A stretch of 64,000 bases of DNA, taken from contig BEIQ01000001.1 of assembly GCA_002898275.1 (NCBI GenBank), positions 1,109,899 to 1,173,898 on the forward strand, in the 5' to 3' direction. The notes below the pieces were generated by a model. That model was not told the DNA's origin. It saw nothing but the letters and a program-made list of their open reading frames with translations, and searched no databases. The stretch comes from a bacterium HR40. GTDB lineage: Bacteria; Pseudomonadota; Alphaproteobacteria; Geminicoccales; Geminicoccaceae. Of this stretch, positions 56,512 to 64,000 are shown one piece after another. Every line of letters starts with the position of its first letter. The stretch's first letter is position 1. The translations under genes were made by a program, and so were the position numbers.

Positions 56512-57530
56512 GCCGTTCGCTGTCCTTCTGGCCCTCCGACCGCCTCGACTTGCTCGCGCACGACGACACGGGCCGCCTGCGCCTCACCGATGCTTGGCTC
56601 CTCTCCTGGCTCGACCGTCCGGAGCTCGCGCTCGCACCCGAAAGCTGCGCTGCGGAGCGCCAGCTCCACGCCGCCCTCACCGAGGATCCGCGGTGCACGG
56701 TCGGGCCAGCCGCGGTCGCCGCCATCCGCGATCCGGACGTGCGGGAGAACTGGCAGCTGTTCCTCGCCTTCCGCGACCATTTGCTCGCCCATGGCACCAT
56801 CGATGAGGCCTGGGCCGCACTCTTCCGGACACCGCACCCGCCCGTAGCACCTCCTTTCGTCGATGCCCTCGCTCGGCTGCTCGTCCACGATATGCTCCGG
56901 ACGGAGCGTGACGCTTTCGTGCTGCGCGCGGCCGAGATGTTCTTCCGACCGCAGAGGGCGAGCGTGCAGAACGGGCGGGTGTTGGTCGCCGATGCCGAGA
57001 CCGTGGAGCGGCTCGCTCGCGGCGAAGCCTTTGGCCGCCTCGGCACCCTGCTGCGCGAGACGGGGATCCCGCTGCAGCCGGTCGAACTCGACGTCCTCGA
57101 TGAGGAACGCGCGTCCGACTGGTTCTCTCGTTCCGAGCGGTTCGATTTCGTGCTCGACCTCGGCTTCGGCGGTCGCGGCCTCGACGCGCTCTGTCGGGTG
57201 CTGGAGCGCTGGGTGGTGCGGCTGTTCGGCATCGAGGTCGCGGTCCAGCCGCTCGCCCGGATCCGCGACGAACGCTGGCGTTGGCACCTGGGCCTCGACG
57301 GCGAGGCGACAGCCATTTTGAACGATCTCTATGCCGGCCGCGAGGTCAGCGACGAGCGGCTCGCCCGGCTCGTTGCCCTGTTCCGACTCGATTTCCGCGA
57401 CCCCGAGGTGGTGCGGCCGGAGGTCCGGGGCTTCCCCGTCTACATGGGGCTCGCCATGGATGCCGGCAGCCGGGTGCGGCTCAAGCCGCAGAACCTGCTC
57501 GTCAACCTGCCCCTGGTAAGGGCGGCCTAG
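56508..57530 (+). CDS. DUF6352-like protein of unknown function
   Basis: 340 residues, GTG start coupled to the previous stop. It opens SRSLSFWPSDRLDLLAHD, then has LRLTDAWLLSWLDRPELAL, a long helical middle (NWQLFLAFRDHLLAHGTIDEAW), FVLRAAEMFFRPQRASVQNGRV near 140 and ends YMGLAMDAGSRVRLKPQNLL. This agrees with the DUF6352 family as I recall it. Cytoplasmic, no cofactor motif, no cysteine clusters. A small gene follows after 17 bp. Confidence 0.75.
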   Translation: MSRSLSFWPSDRLDLLAHDDTGRLRLTDAWLLSWLDRPELALAPESCAAERQLHAALTEDPRCTVGPAAVAAIRDPDVRENWQLFLAFRDHLLAHGTIDEAWAALFRTPHPPVAPPFVDALARLLVHDMLRTERDAFVLRAAEMFFRPQRASVQNGRVLVADAETVERLARGEAFGRLGTLLRETGIPLQPVELDVLDEERASDWFSRSERFDFVLDLGFGGRGLDALCRVLERWVVRLFGIEVAVQPLARIRDERWRWHLGLDGEATAILNDLYAGREVSDERLARLVALFRLDFRDPEVVRPEVRGFPVYMGLAMDAGSRVRLKPQNLLVNLPLVRAA

Positions 57531-57547
57531 CGGGAAGGAGCACAAAG

Positions 57548-57754
57548 ATGGACGAGAACGTGCTCAACCTGAGCGTGCGCAAGTTCCTCAAGAAGCTCGG
57601 CGTGACCGCCCAGCGCGAGATCGAGCGTCGCGTGGCGGAAGCGGCAGCGCAGGCTCGCCTCGGCAGAGATGCCAGGCTTGCGATCGCGGCGCATATCACG
57701 GTGCCGGCGATCGGTCTCGAGCTCGCGGTCGACGGCACCCTCGAACTGGAGTAA
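57548..57754 (+). CDS. DUF6494-like small protein
   Basis: 68 residues. MDENVLNLSVRKFLKKLGVT followed by an arginine/glutamate-rich helix and ITVPAIGLELAVDGTLELE fits the small DUF6494 family. AAGGAG lies before the ATG. It is part of the 55310-57992 run. Its size and charged helix suggest a binding partner rather than an enzyme; this is inference. Confidence 0.75.
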   Translation: MDENVLNLSVRKFLKKLGVTAQREIERRVAEAAAQARLGRDARLAIAAHITVPAIGLELAVDGTLELE

Positions 57755-57824
57755 AAGGCTCTCCGGTCGGCCGCCCCTTCACCCTTGCCGTACGGACGGA
57801 GACCGAAGGGGAGAGAGGTGGATC

Positions 57825-57992
57825 ATGCGCCCAGGACCTGCGCTCGCTCTCGTTCTCCTCATCCCCCTCGTGGCCTGCGTCGCCAAGGTCACCCCGCCCA
57901 AGGTCGAGGTCGGGACGGCGCCGGTCGTGGTGGAAGTCGGCGGTCGGCCGGGCTTCTGCCCACCTGGCCAGGCGAAGAAGGGCAACTGCTGA
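57825..57992 (+). CDS. Small lipoprotein with CPPGQAKK tail
   Basis: 55 residues. A lipoprotein signal ends in the lipobox LVAC (residues 15-18), and a short Val/Pro-rich stretch leads to GFCPPGQAKKGNC at the end. The CPPGxAKK motif is also seen in RcnB-like periplasmic proteins. GGGAGAGAGG before the ATG supports translation. It lies 70 bp after the DUF6494-like gene and converges on the ferredoxin gene with only 7 bp between. Confidence 0.7.
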   Translation: MRPGPALALVLLIPLVACVAKVTPPKVEVGTAPVVVEVGGRPGFCPPGQAKKGNC

Positions 57993-57999
57993 GGCGGCC

Positions 58000-60081
58000 T
58001 CAGCTCCGTCCAGCTGGGCCTTCGCCACCGGGCTTCCCGTCCGCGCGCGGCTGGCGACGGATCGCTTCGCCTTCCTCGCGCTCGCGCAGATAGTCTTCGG
58101 TCGTCCGTGGCTTGCGCGGGGTGCCGAGGACGAACGGCCTGTCCTCGGCCTCGAACTGCGCGACGACACGACAGTCGGCGCACATCTGCAGCCAGGCGAT
58201 CTGGCGTTCCGAGCGATACATCCAGTGGCTGCCGGCGAGCTTGGCGAGGATGCGGTCGATCGAGCTCTTCACTCCGAACGGCTTGCCGCAGCGGATGCAG
58301 GAGAACGGTTCCTCCTCCTTGACCAGGCGAGGGCCAGCGACGAGGGCGCCGAAGGCGAGCCGCGGCTCGAGCCGAATCACTTTTTCCGGGCAGGTGTTGC
58401 GGCAGAGGCCGCACTGCACGCAAAGAGCCTCGTCGAAACGCAACATCGGCCGGTCGGGATTGTCGAGGAGCGCCCCCGTCGGGCAAGCGCCGACGCAGGA
58501 GAGACAGAGCGTGCACCCCTCGGTATCGACGACGACCGTGCCATAGGGTGCCCCAGGCGGAAGCGGGATCGCTTCGACCGGGTTTGCCGCCTGCGCGTGG
58601 AGATGATCGAAGGCGAGCCGGGCGAGCTGGCGCTTCGTCCCGAGGGCAGCGTGAGTGGCCGGCGCAAGGGATGGACCGTCGAACGGCGCCCGCAACAGCC
58701 CGTCCACGACTTCCGGATCGTCCTCGAACAGCAGCAGGAGCCGCTCCCGGCCGTAACCCAGCCCGTCCAGCACCTCCTGCACCACCTGCACGTTCTGCTC
58801 GAGACCGGGGAGCTCCGCCCTCTTGCTGGGCGGTGCCAACACCATCACCCGGCGCGCGCCCCAGGCGAAGGCCGAAGCGAGAAGCTCGATGCCGATCAAG
58901 CCGATCTCGGGCAGACGGAACGGCAGGGTGCGCGCCGGCAGGCCGCGTCCGAGGCGCGCCCACAGGCTCAACATCTCGCCGCCATGCCGATCCTCGTAGA
59001 GAAGGAGATCCGGCGCCGCACCGCCCGCCCGCAGGAAGGTCAGGAGCAGGGTGCGCAGACGCTCGAGCAGAAAGGACGGCGCAGGGGAGGCGTAGCTCAC
59101 CGCGGCGGTCGGGCAAACCCCGCTACAACTGCCGCAGCCGGCGCAGACATGCGGTTCGATCACCACCCGGTCCTCGCCCGAGGTGATGGCCCCGGTGGGA
59201 CAGACATCGAGACAGCGCGTGCAGCCCACGATGCGCGAGCGCATGTGCACGCACACGCCCTCGTCGTAGGTGACATAACGCGGCTTCTCGAACTCGCCCA
59301 CCATGTCGGTGAGCTGGAAGAGCGCGCGTTCGACGGCGAGGGGATCGGCGGGATCGACCCAGAGATAGCCGTCGCGCTTGGCCGGAGCGGGAAAGAGCGG
59401 CGTTTCGCCCGAGAGATCGAGGATCAGATCGCAGGTGAGCTGGCTCTGGGGAACGGGCTCGCCGAAGACCAGCGCGGCCCGCGAGGAAGGCCGCGCAGCG
59501 GCGAAATCCTCGACCTCGAGCTCGAAACGGCCGAGCCAGCCGCGTGCCTGCCGGATGCGTCCGCGGAACACCGGCACGTTCCACGCCCGCGGTGGGATGA
59601 TGTCGCCAGCCTCCCGCAACAACACCCTCGGCGCCAGGCGATCGGCGAGCCGGCGGGCGGCCTCGAGGGCGAGCTCGCCGCGACCGTAGACCACGATCTC
59701 TCCACCCGAACTCAGGCTCACCGACGGCGCCGGCTCCCCCTCCAACAGCGCTTCGGCGAGCAATGCCGCCATCTTGGCAGCCGCGCCCTCCCCCTCGTCC
59801 GACCAGCCGGCGCGATCGCGGAGATCGACGAACCGCAAGGCGCTCCCGAAACCCGCAGCCTGCGCCACCTCGTCGAACACGGCGGCCTCTTGTTCACAGG
59901 CCACCAGCAGGGGTTCGCCGCTGGCGAGCGCCCGTTGAAAGTGCGCGATCTGAGCGCGGCAGAGCTGATCGAAGGGCTCTTCGACCGCGCTCGCCCCGAG
60001 AGCGGAGGCGATGGCCCGCACATCGACGGACATCGTCCCCTCGCAACGGCAGAGAAGACAGCGTCGGCCTGCCACCCGCAT
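58000..60081 (-). CDS. Multi-cluster 4Fe-4S ferredoxin-domain protein
   Basis: 693 residues from the ATG at 60081. Cysteine motifs in order: RRCLLCRCEGTM at residues 7-17; CTRCLDVCPTGAI and CAGCGSCSGVCPTAAV near 283-325; CTLCLSCVGACPTGAL and CVQCGLCRNTCPEKVI near 523-565; then CIRCGKPFG and CADCRVV near 595-635, like a zinc ribbon. That is four 4Fe-4S sites plus metal-binding extras. The first 280 residues contain a CoA-disulfide-like fold fragment (IVVYGRGELALEAARRLADR). It is a soluble electron carrier or hub; partners of this type are linked to formate dehydrogenase loci in relatives. Confidence 0.85.
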   Translation of the reverse strand: MRVAGRRCLLCRCEGTMSVDVRAIASALGASAVEEPFDQLCRAQIAHFQRALASGEPLLVACEQEAAVFDEVAQAAGFGSALRFVDLRDRAGWSDEGEGAAAKMAALLAEALLEGEPAPSVSLSSGGEIVVYGRGELALEAARRLADRLAPRVLLREAGDIIPPRAWNVPVFRGRIRQARGWLGRFELEVEDFAAARPSSRAALVFGEPVPQSQLTCDLILDLSGETPLFPAPAKRDGYLWVDPADPLAVERALFQLTDMVGEFEKPRYVTYDEGVCVHMRSRIVGCTRCLDVCPTGAITSGEDRVVIEPHVCAGCGSCSGVCPTAAVSYASPAPSFLLERLRTLLLTFLRAGGAAPDLLLYEDRHGGEMLSLWARLGRGLPARTLPFRLPEIGLIGIELLASAFAWGARRVMVLAPPSKRAELPGLEQNVQVVQEVLDGLGYGRERLLLLFEDDPEVVDGLLRAPFDGPSLAPATHAALGTKRQLARLAFDHLHAQAANPVEAIPLPPGAPYGTVVVDTEGCTLCLSCVGACPTGALLDNPDRPMLRFDEALCVQCGLCRNTCPEKVIRLEPRLAFGALVAGPRLVKEEEPFSCIRCGKPFGVKSSIDRILAKLAGSHWMYRSERQIAWLQMCADCRVVAQFEAEDRPFVLGTPRKPRTTEDYLREREEGEAIRRQPRADGKPGGEGPAGRS

Positions 60082-60193
60082 GCTCTGGCTCCGCCCCTCG
60101 CGATCCCGGCCGTAGCGCCGGTCGGCCTGCCCACGGGAGTTGAGCGGCGGCACCGGCAAATCAAGCCGCTCCCACACTCCCGAGCTTCTGCGG

Positions 60194-60222
60194 TTGCAAG
60201 GCCGGGGACACTCGGGCAGGAT
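60194..60222 (+). promoter_or_regulatory. Possible promoter of the sugar ABC importer
   Basis: TTGCAA (60194-60199), 17 bp spacer, CAGGAT (60217-60222), 66 bp before the binding-protein ATG. The -10 is weak. Confidence 0.35.
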
Positions 60223-60238
60223 GCGCGCCGCGTCCCGA

Positions 60239-60255
60239 GGGAGCGTTCCGCTCCC
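60239..60255. promoter_or_regulatory. Inverted repeat, candidate operator of the sugar ABC importer
   Basis: GGGAGCG-TTC-CGCTCCC, perfect 7 bp arms, just downstream of the predicted promoter. The arm sequence resembles LacI-family operators of sugar genes in alphaproteobacteria (GGGAGCGCTCCC-like) but with a 3-base spacer. No regulator gene is in view; a leader hairpin is the alternative. Confidence 0.4.
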
Positions 60256-60287
60256 GTTCACGTTGCGTGCCCGAGGGAGGCCTTTCC

Positions 60288-61622
60288 ATGACCCGATTCA
60301 CGCGTCGCGATACCCTCCAGCTGGGGCTCGGCGCGCTCGCCGGCTCCACCATGCTGGGCAGCCGCGCTCTGCTCGCCGAGGTCCCGGTCAAGAGCGTGCC
60401 GGTGCCCAACTGGCCCATCGAGAAGGGAGCAAGCCTGCGGGTATTGCGTCCTTCCAAATTCGTGGCCGCCGACGAGGAATGGTTCCTCAAGAACACCGAA
60501 AAATTCACCGCCGAGACGGGTGTGCCGGTCAAGGTGGAGTTCGAGAGCTGGGAGGACCTGCGTCCGAAAACCGCCGTCGCCGCCAACGTCGGCAGCGGCC
60601 CGGACGTCATTGTCGGCTGGAGCGACGATCCGTTCCAGTACGCCGACAAGCTCCACGACATGACCGATCTCGCGACTTACCTCGGCGAGAAATACGGTGG
60701 CTGGTGGCCCCTTGCCGAGAAGTACGGGATCAAGAACGGTCGCTGGATCTCCATCCCCTTCGGCGCCGCGGGCGGCCGCATCGTCTATCGCAAGTCCTGG
60801 ATCGAGCAGGCGGGCTACAGCGACGTGCCGCAGGACCTCGACGGGTTCCTCGATCTCTGCCGCAAGCTCAAGCAGATCGGCCATCCCGCTGGCTTCGCCC
60901 TCGGCAATGCGGTGGGCGATGCCAATGCCTGGTGCTACTGGCTGCTGTGGGCGCATGGCGGGGCGGTGGTGGACGAGAACGATCGGGTGATCCTCGACAG
61001 CAAGGAAACGGTCGAGGCCCTGAAATACGGCAAAGCCCTCTACGAGACGTTCATTCCGGGTACCGAGTCGTGGCTGGATCCGGCCAACAACAAGGCATTT
61101 TTGGCCGGCCAGATCAGTCTCACGCAAAACGGCATCTCGATCTATTTCGCTGCTCTCAATTCCAACGACCCGAATGTCCGCGCGCTCGCCGACGACATCT
61201 ATCACGCTCGTATGCCGATCGGCCCGGTGGGCTTTCCGACCGAGCGCTGCCTCGTCGTCAATTGCATGGTCTTCAAGTACACCCCCTATCCCAATGCGGC
61301 GAAGCACTACATTCGCTTCATGATGGAGCGGGAGCAGTACGATACCTTCCTCACCAAGTGCATCGGTTACTGGAATCACCCGCTCAAGGCCTACGACGAG
61401 AGCGACGTGTGGAAGACCGATCCCAAGGTCACGCCCTACCAGCACGTCATGGCGGACTCGCTGTGGGACGGCTACAAGGGCAGCCTCGGTCCGGCTTCCC
61501 AGGCGGTGCTGGCCGACTTCGTGGTGGTCCAGATGGTGGCCGCGGTCTGCACCGGGCAGCTGAGCCCGGAGGAGGCCGCTCGCGAGGCCGCCAAGCGGGC
61601 GAAGCGTTACTACCGGAGCTGA
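60288..61622 (+). CDS. Sugar ABC transporter substrate-binding protein
   Basis: 444 residues, family 1 extracellular binding protein. A twin-arginine-like signal (TRFTRRDTLQLGLGALAGS) with likely cleavage after LLA precedes the mature domain; export folded is possible. PVKVEFESWEDLRPKTAVAA and GSGPDVIVGWSDDPFQY are typical of the carbohydrate class. The start at 60288 has GAGGGAGG upstream. It is first in the operon, followed by a very stable hairpin and two permeases. The sugar is not identifiable. Confidence 0.92.
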   Translation: MTRFTRRDTLQLGLGALAGSTMLGSRALLAEVPVKSVPVPNWPIEKGASLRVLRPSKFVAADEEWFLKNTEKFTAETGVPVKVEFESWEDLRPKTAVAANVGSGPDVIVGWSDDPFQYADKLHDMTDLATYLGEKYGGWWPLAEKYGIKNGRWISIPFGAAGGRIVYRKSWIEQAGYSDVPQDLDGFLDLCRKLKQIGHPAGFALGNAVGDANAWCYWLLWAHGGAVVDENDRVILDSKETVEALKYGKALYETFIPGTESWLDPANNKAFLAGQISLTQNGISIYFAALNSNDPNVRALADDIYHARMPIGPVGFPTERCLVVNCMVFKYTPYPNAAKHYIRFMMEREQYDTFLTKCIGYWNHPLKAYDESDVWKTDPKVTPYQHVMADSLWDGYKGSLGPASQAVLADFVVVQMVAAVCTGQLSPEEAAREAAKRAKRYYRS

Positions 61623-61633
61623 AGCGGAGGGCG

Positions 61634-61665
61634 GGCCGCCGGGAGCCCTCCGGTTCCCGGCGGCC
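61634..61665 (+). other. Intercistronic hairpin between binding protein and permease genes
   Basis: GGCCGCCGGGAGCC (61634-61647), loop CTCC, GGTTCCCGGCGGCC (61652-61665): 14 pairs with a single G.U. It begins 11 bp after the binding-protein stop and ends before the permease ribosome-binding site. Such structures protect the upstream message and raise the binding protein over the membrane subunits. Confidence 0.75.
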
Positions 61666-61686
61666 GTGCCTTCGGGGGAGGAGGTG

Positions 61687-62640
61687 GTGGCGTCGCGGAG
61701 CGAAGCCTCGCTGTGGCAGGGACGGCAGGAGAACTGGCTGGTCCGCCTGTTCGACTGGAAGCCGTTCCTCATCGTCATGTGCATGCTACCGGCGGTGGGT
61801 CTGCTTCTCGTCTTTCTCACCTATCCGCTGGGACTCGGCATTTGGCTCGCGTTCACCGACACCCGGATCGGCCGTGCCGGCGAGTTCGTCGGTCTGCTCA
61901 ACTACGAACTGCTCGAGACCGACCGCATCTTCTGGATGTCCGTGGGCAATACCATCCTCTACACGGTGGTGGCCACCATCGGGAAATTCGGGCTCGGCCT
62001 GTGGCTGGCGCTGCTGCTCAACCGCCACCTGCCGTTCAAGTCTTTCCTGCGGGCCATCATTCTCGTGCCATGGATCGTGCCCACCGTGCTCTCGGCCATC
62101 GCCTTCTGGTGGATCTACGATCCGCAGTTCTCCATCGTCTCTTATGTGCTCGTCGACGTCCTCGGATTGCGCGAGACCTACATCAATTTCCTCGGCGATC
62201 CATGGAACGCGCGCTGGTCCCTGATCGCCGCCAACATCTGGCGGGGCATCCCCTTCGTCGCCATTTGCCTGCTCGCCGGGCTCCAGACGATCTCGCCTTC
62301 CCTCTACGAGGCGGCGCTGCTCGACGGTGCCACTCCTTGGCAGCGCTTCCGCTACATCACCTTCCCGATGCTGTTGCCGATCCTGGCGGTGGTCCTCACC
62401 TTCTCCGTGCTGTTCACCTTCACCGACTTCCAGCTGGTCTACGCCATCACTCGCGGCGGCCCGGTGAACTCGACCCATCTCATGGCCACCCTCGCCTTCC
62501 AGCGGGCGATCCCCGGTGGCCAGCTCGGGGAAGGTTCGGCGATCGCCGTGGCGATGATCCCCTTCCTCGTATTTGCCACGATCTTCAGCTATTTCGCGTT
62601 GGCGCGGCGCAAGTGGCAGCAGGGCGAGGGCAACGACTGA
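61687..62640 (+). CDS. Sugar ABC transporter permease (first membrane subunit)
   Basis: 317 residues, about six membrane helices, MalF-like. The N-terminal helix FLIVMCMLPAVGLLLVFLTYPL is followed by the periplasmic loop and helices, with the EAA loop YEAALLDGATPWQRFRYITFPML near residue 205 that contacts the ATPase. The start is a GTG six bases after GGAG; GTGs at 61684 and 61666 are in frame, but the latter has no ribosome-binding site. Coupled to the next permease by TGATG. Confidence 0.9.
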   Translation: MASRSEASLWQGRQENWLVRLFDWKPFLIVMCMLPAVGLLLVFLTYPLGLGIWLAFTDTRIGRAGEFVGLLNYELLETDRIFWMSVGNTILYTVVATIGKFGLGLWLALLLNRHLPFKSFLRAIILVPWIVPTVLSAIAFWWIYDPQFSIVSYVLVDVLGLRETYINFLGDPWNARWSLIAANIWRGIPFVAICLLAGLQTISPSLYEAALLDGATPWQRFRYITFPMLLPILAVVLTFSVLFTFTDFQLVYAITRGGPVNSTHLMATLAFQRAIPGGQLGEGSAIAVAMIPFLVFATIFSYFALARRKWQQGEGND

Positions 62641-63545
62641 TGGTCGAAACGAGACCGGAACAAGCGGAGCGTCCGATCGGAGGGCGCGAGCGCGTCGGCG
62701 TCATCCAGTGGGAATCCGTTCCCCGGCAGATCGTCACCGTCTGGGTGCCGCTGGCCTGTTTCGTCATCGTCCTCCTGTTCCCTTTCTACTGGATGGCTGT
62801 GACCACCCTCAAGTCGAACGAGGAACTCTATAACTACAGAGACTTCAATCCGTTCTGGGTTCACTCTCCTACGCTCGCGAATGTCTACAAGCTCCTGTTC
62901 GAGACCGATTATCCGCAGTGGCTGTGGAACACCATGCTGGTCGCGGTGGTCTCGACGTTCCTGTCGCTGTTCGCCAGCGTGCTCGCTGCCTATGCCATCC
63001 AGCGCCTGCGCTTTCGCGGCTCGCAGTGGGTCGGCCTCGCCATATACCTCGCCTACCTGGTGCCGCCGTCGATCCTGTTCATTCCGCTCGCTACCATGGT
63101 CTACAATCTCGGTCTGTTCGATAGCCCCCTGGCCCTGATCCTGACCTACCCGACCTTTCTGATCCCGTTCTGCACCTGGCTCCTCATCGGCTACTTCAAG
63201 TCGATTCCCTACGAGCTCGAGGAATGCGCTCTGATCGACGGGGCGACTCGACTGCAGATCCTGTGGAAGATCACCCTTCCGTTGGCGGTGCCGGGGTTGA
63301 TCTCAGCTGGTATCTTCGCCTTCACCCTGAGCTGGAACGAATTCATCTACGCGCTTACCTTCATCCAGTCGAGCGAGAAGAAGACCGTACCGGTCGCTGT
63401 CCTGACGCAACTCGTGGAAGGCGACGTCTATCACTGGGGATCCCTGATGGCAGGCGCGTTGCTCGGCTCGATCCCGGTCGCCATTATCTACAGCTTTTTC
63501 GTCGAATATTACGTATCGAGCCTGACCGGCGCGGTCAAGGAATAG
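62640..63545 (+). CDS. Sugar ABC transporter permease (second membrane subunit)
   Basis: 301 residues, MalG-like with six helices, the first being LACFVIVLLFPFYWMAVTTLK. The EAA loop is YELEECALIDGATRLQILWKITLP near residue 200, and the protein ends VEYYVSSLTGAVKE, a common MalG-type terminus. It forms the channel with the preceding subunit. No ATPase gene follows; xthA on the other strand ends 3 bp after the stop. Confidence 0.92.
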   Translation: MVETRPEQAERPIGGRERVGVIQWESVPRQIVTVWVPLACFVIVLLFPFYWMAVTTLKSNEELYNYRDFNPFWVHSPTLANVYKLLFETDYPQWLWNTMLVAVVSTFLSLFASVLAAYAIQRLRFRGSQWVGLAIYLAYLVPPSILFIPLATMVYNLGLFDSPLALILTYPTFLIPFCTWLLIGYFKSIPYELEECALIDGATRLQILWKITLPLAVPGLISAGIFAFTLSWNEFIYALTFIQSSEKKTVPVAVLTQLVEGDVYHWGSLMAGALLGSIPVAIIYSFFVEYYVSSLTGAVKE

Positions 63546-63548
63546 GCT

Positions 63549-64000
63549 TCAGTCGAGCTCGATCAGCACCGGCGTGTGGTCGGAAGCCTTGGGCATGGCG
63601 CGCGGCCGGCGGTCGATGCGGGCGGCGCGCAGCCGGTCGACGGCCTGCGGCGACAACAGCAGATGGTCGATGCGGATGCCGTGATCGAGCTGGAACGCCC
63701 CGCCCTGATAGTCCCAGAAGGTCCAAGCGTTCTTGTCTTCGGGATGGAGCGCGCGAAAGGCGTCGTAGAGGCCGAGCCACAGCAGCGCTCGGAATCCCCG
63801 GCGCGATTCCGGTCGGAACAGGGCATCGTCCTGCCAGGCCGCCGGATCGTGGCAGTCGATGGTCTCCGGGATCACGTTGTAGTCGCCGCCGAGCACGAGC
63901 GGCTCGTCTTCCTCGAGGAGACAGGCGGCGTGGTGGCGCAGGCGCTCGAGCCAACGCAGCTTGTAAGCGAACTTGTCGCTGCCCACCGGATTGCCGTTCG
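63549..64000 (-). CDS. xthA: Exodeoxyribonuclease III, 5' end cut by the window
   Basis: The C-terminal 150 codons of the AP endonuclease/exonuclease that repairs abasic sites. Visible motifs are PLVLGGDYNVIPETIDCHD, the segment LGLYDAFRALHPEDKNAWTFWDY, DHGIRIDHLLLSP and the final catalytic ASDHTPVLIELD with the Asp-His pair. The N-terminus lies beyond the right edge. Confidence 0.94.
   Translation of the reverse strand, partial: NGNPVGSDKFAYKLRWLERLRHHAACLLEEDEPLVLGGDYNVIPETIDCHDPAAWQDDALFRPESRRGFRALLWLGLYDAFRALHPEDKNAWTFWDYQGGAFQLDHGIRIDHLLLSPQAVDRLRAARIDRRPRAMPKASDHTPVLIELD

Noticed and set aside
61666-61686. GTG at 61666 as start of the first permease
   Set aside because: It directly abuts the 14 bp hairpin and has no free ribosome-binding site; the GTGs at 61684/61687 follow GGGGGAGGAG.
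1-64000. Insertion sequences, prophage genes, CRISPR arrays, rRNA, toxin-antitoxin or defence genes
   Set aside because: I looked for transposase, integrase, Cas, phage-structural and toxin motifs, regularly spaced repeats and rRNA cores and saw none.

Overview
The window is 64 kb of very GC-rich, densely packed bacterial chromosome. The gene content points to an alphaproteobacterium of the Rhodospirillales/Geminicoccales kind. The signs are AddAB instead of RecBCD, a MucR/Ros zinc-finger regulator, a short HPr kinase inside a ptsN/hprK/rapZ/EIIA/HPr cluster next to ahcY, a DUF2333 protein, and a tRNA-Ala(CGC). No insertion sequence, prophage, CRISPR array, rRNA or replication origin is visible. 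Both window edges cut genes: a FAD-linked oxidase on the left and xthA on the right.

Layout. 0-9.9 kb: partial FAD oxidase, MDR dehydrogenase, peroxiredoxin, then rnhA, thrB, ispH, rpmJ and rpmE on the minus strand, an ABC exporter, and a degenerate receiver-PAS-GGDEF/EAL-like protein. 9.9-16 kb: a gene-poor zone with 2.6 kb that holds no credible gene, a VOC-protein/RibD-C-like pair, tRNA-Ala, and two minus-strand genes I cannot name. 16-24 kb: galM, an alkaline-phosphatase-superfamily protein, a thiamine-diphosphate enzyme, tRNA-His, and a TRAP transporter operon. 23.7-28.2 kb: rnd, kdsD, lptA, lptB, rpoN. 28.4-32.3 kb: ptsN, hprK, rapZ, EIIA-Man, HPr, ahcY. 32.3-39.3 kb: tsaE, addB, addA. 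39.6-44.1 kb: an RND pump and its adaptor, divergent from a YgaP-like membrane protein. 44.2-47.3 kb: DUF2333, nfu, tsaB, rimI, tusA-like. 47.3-53.8 kb: mucR, then miaB, phoH, ybeY, corC-like, lnt and an XRE regulator, a classic RNA-modification/envelope operon. 53.8-55.2 kb: a FAD amine oxidase. 55.3-60.1 kb: a module of unknown-function proteins around a multi-cluster ferredoxin. 60.3-63.5 kb: a sugar ABC importer without its ATPase. 63.5-64 kb: partial xthA.

Most operons are translationally coupled, with stop and start codons overlapping as ATGA, GTGA or TGATG. Where genes are not coupled, several promoters can be read with a strong -35 (TTGAC-like), a 16-17 bp spacer and a weak -10.

The best candidate for an undescribed system is the 55.3-60.1 kb module. 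It contains a biotin/lipoate-ligase-like protein whose active-site lysine is missing, DUF6505-, DUF6352- and DUF6494-like proteins, a small lipoprotein, and an opposing ferredoxin with four 4Fe-4S motifs plus extra CxxC pairs. Other points to follow up are the absence of lptC and hpf from their usual places, a receiver/EAL-like protein that has lost its catalytic residues, a phosphatase-superfamily protein with altered metal ligands, and the 2.6 kb gene-free stretch with its palindromes. Function calls rest on motif recognition by eye; no database search was run.
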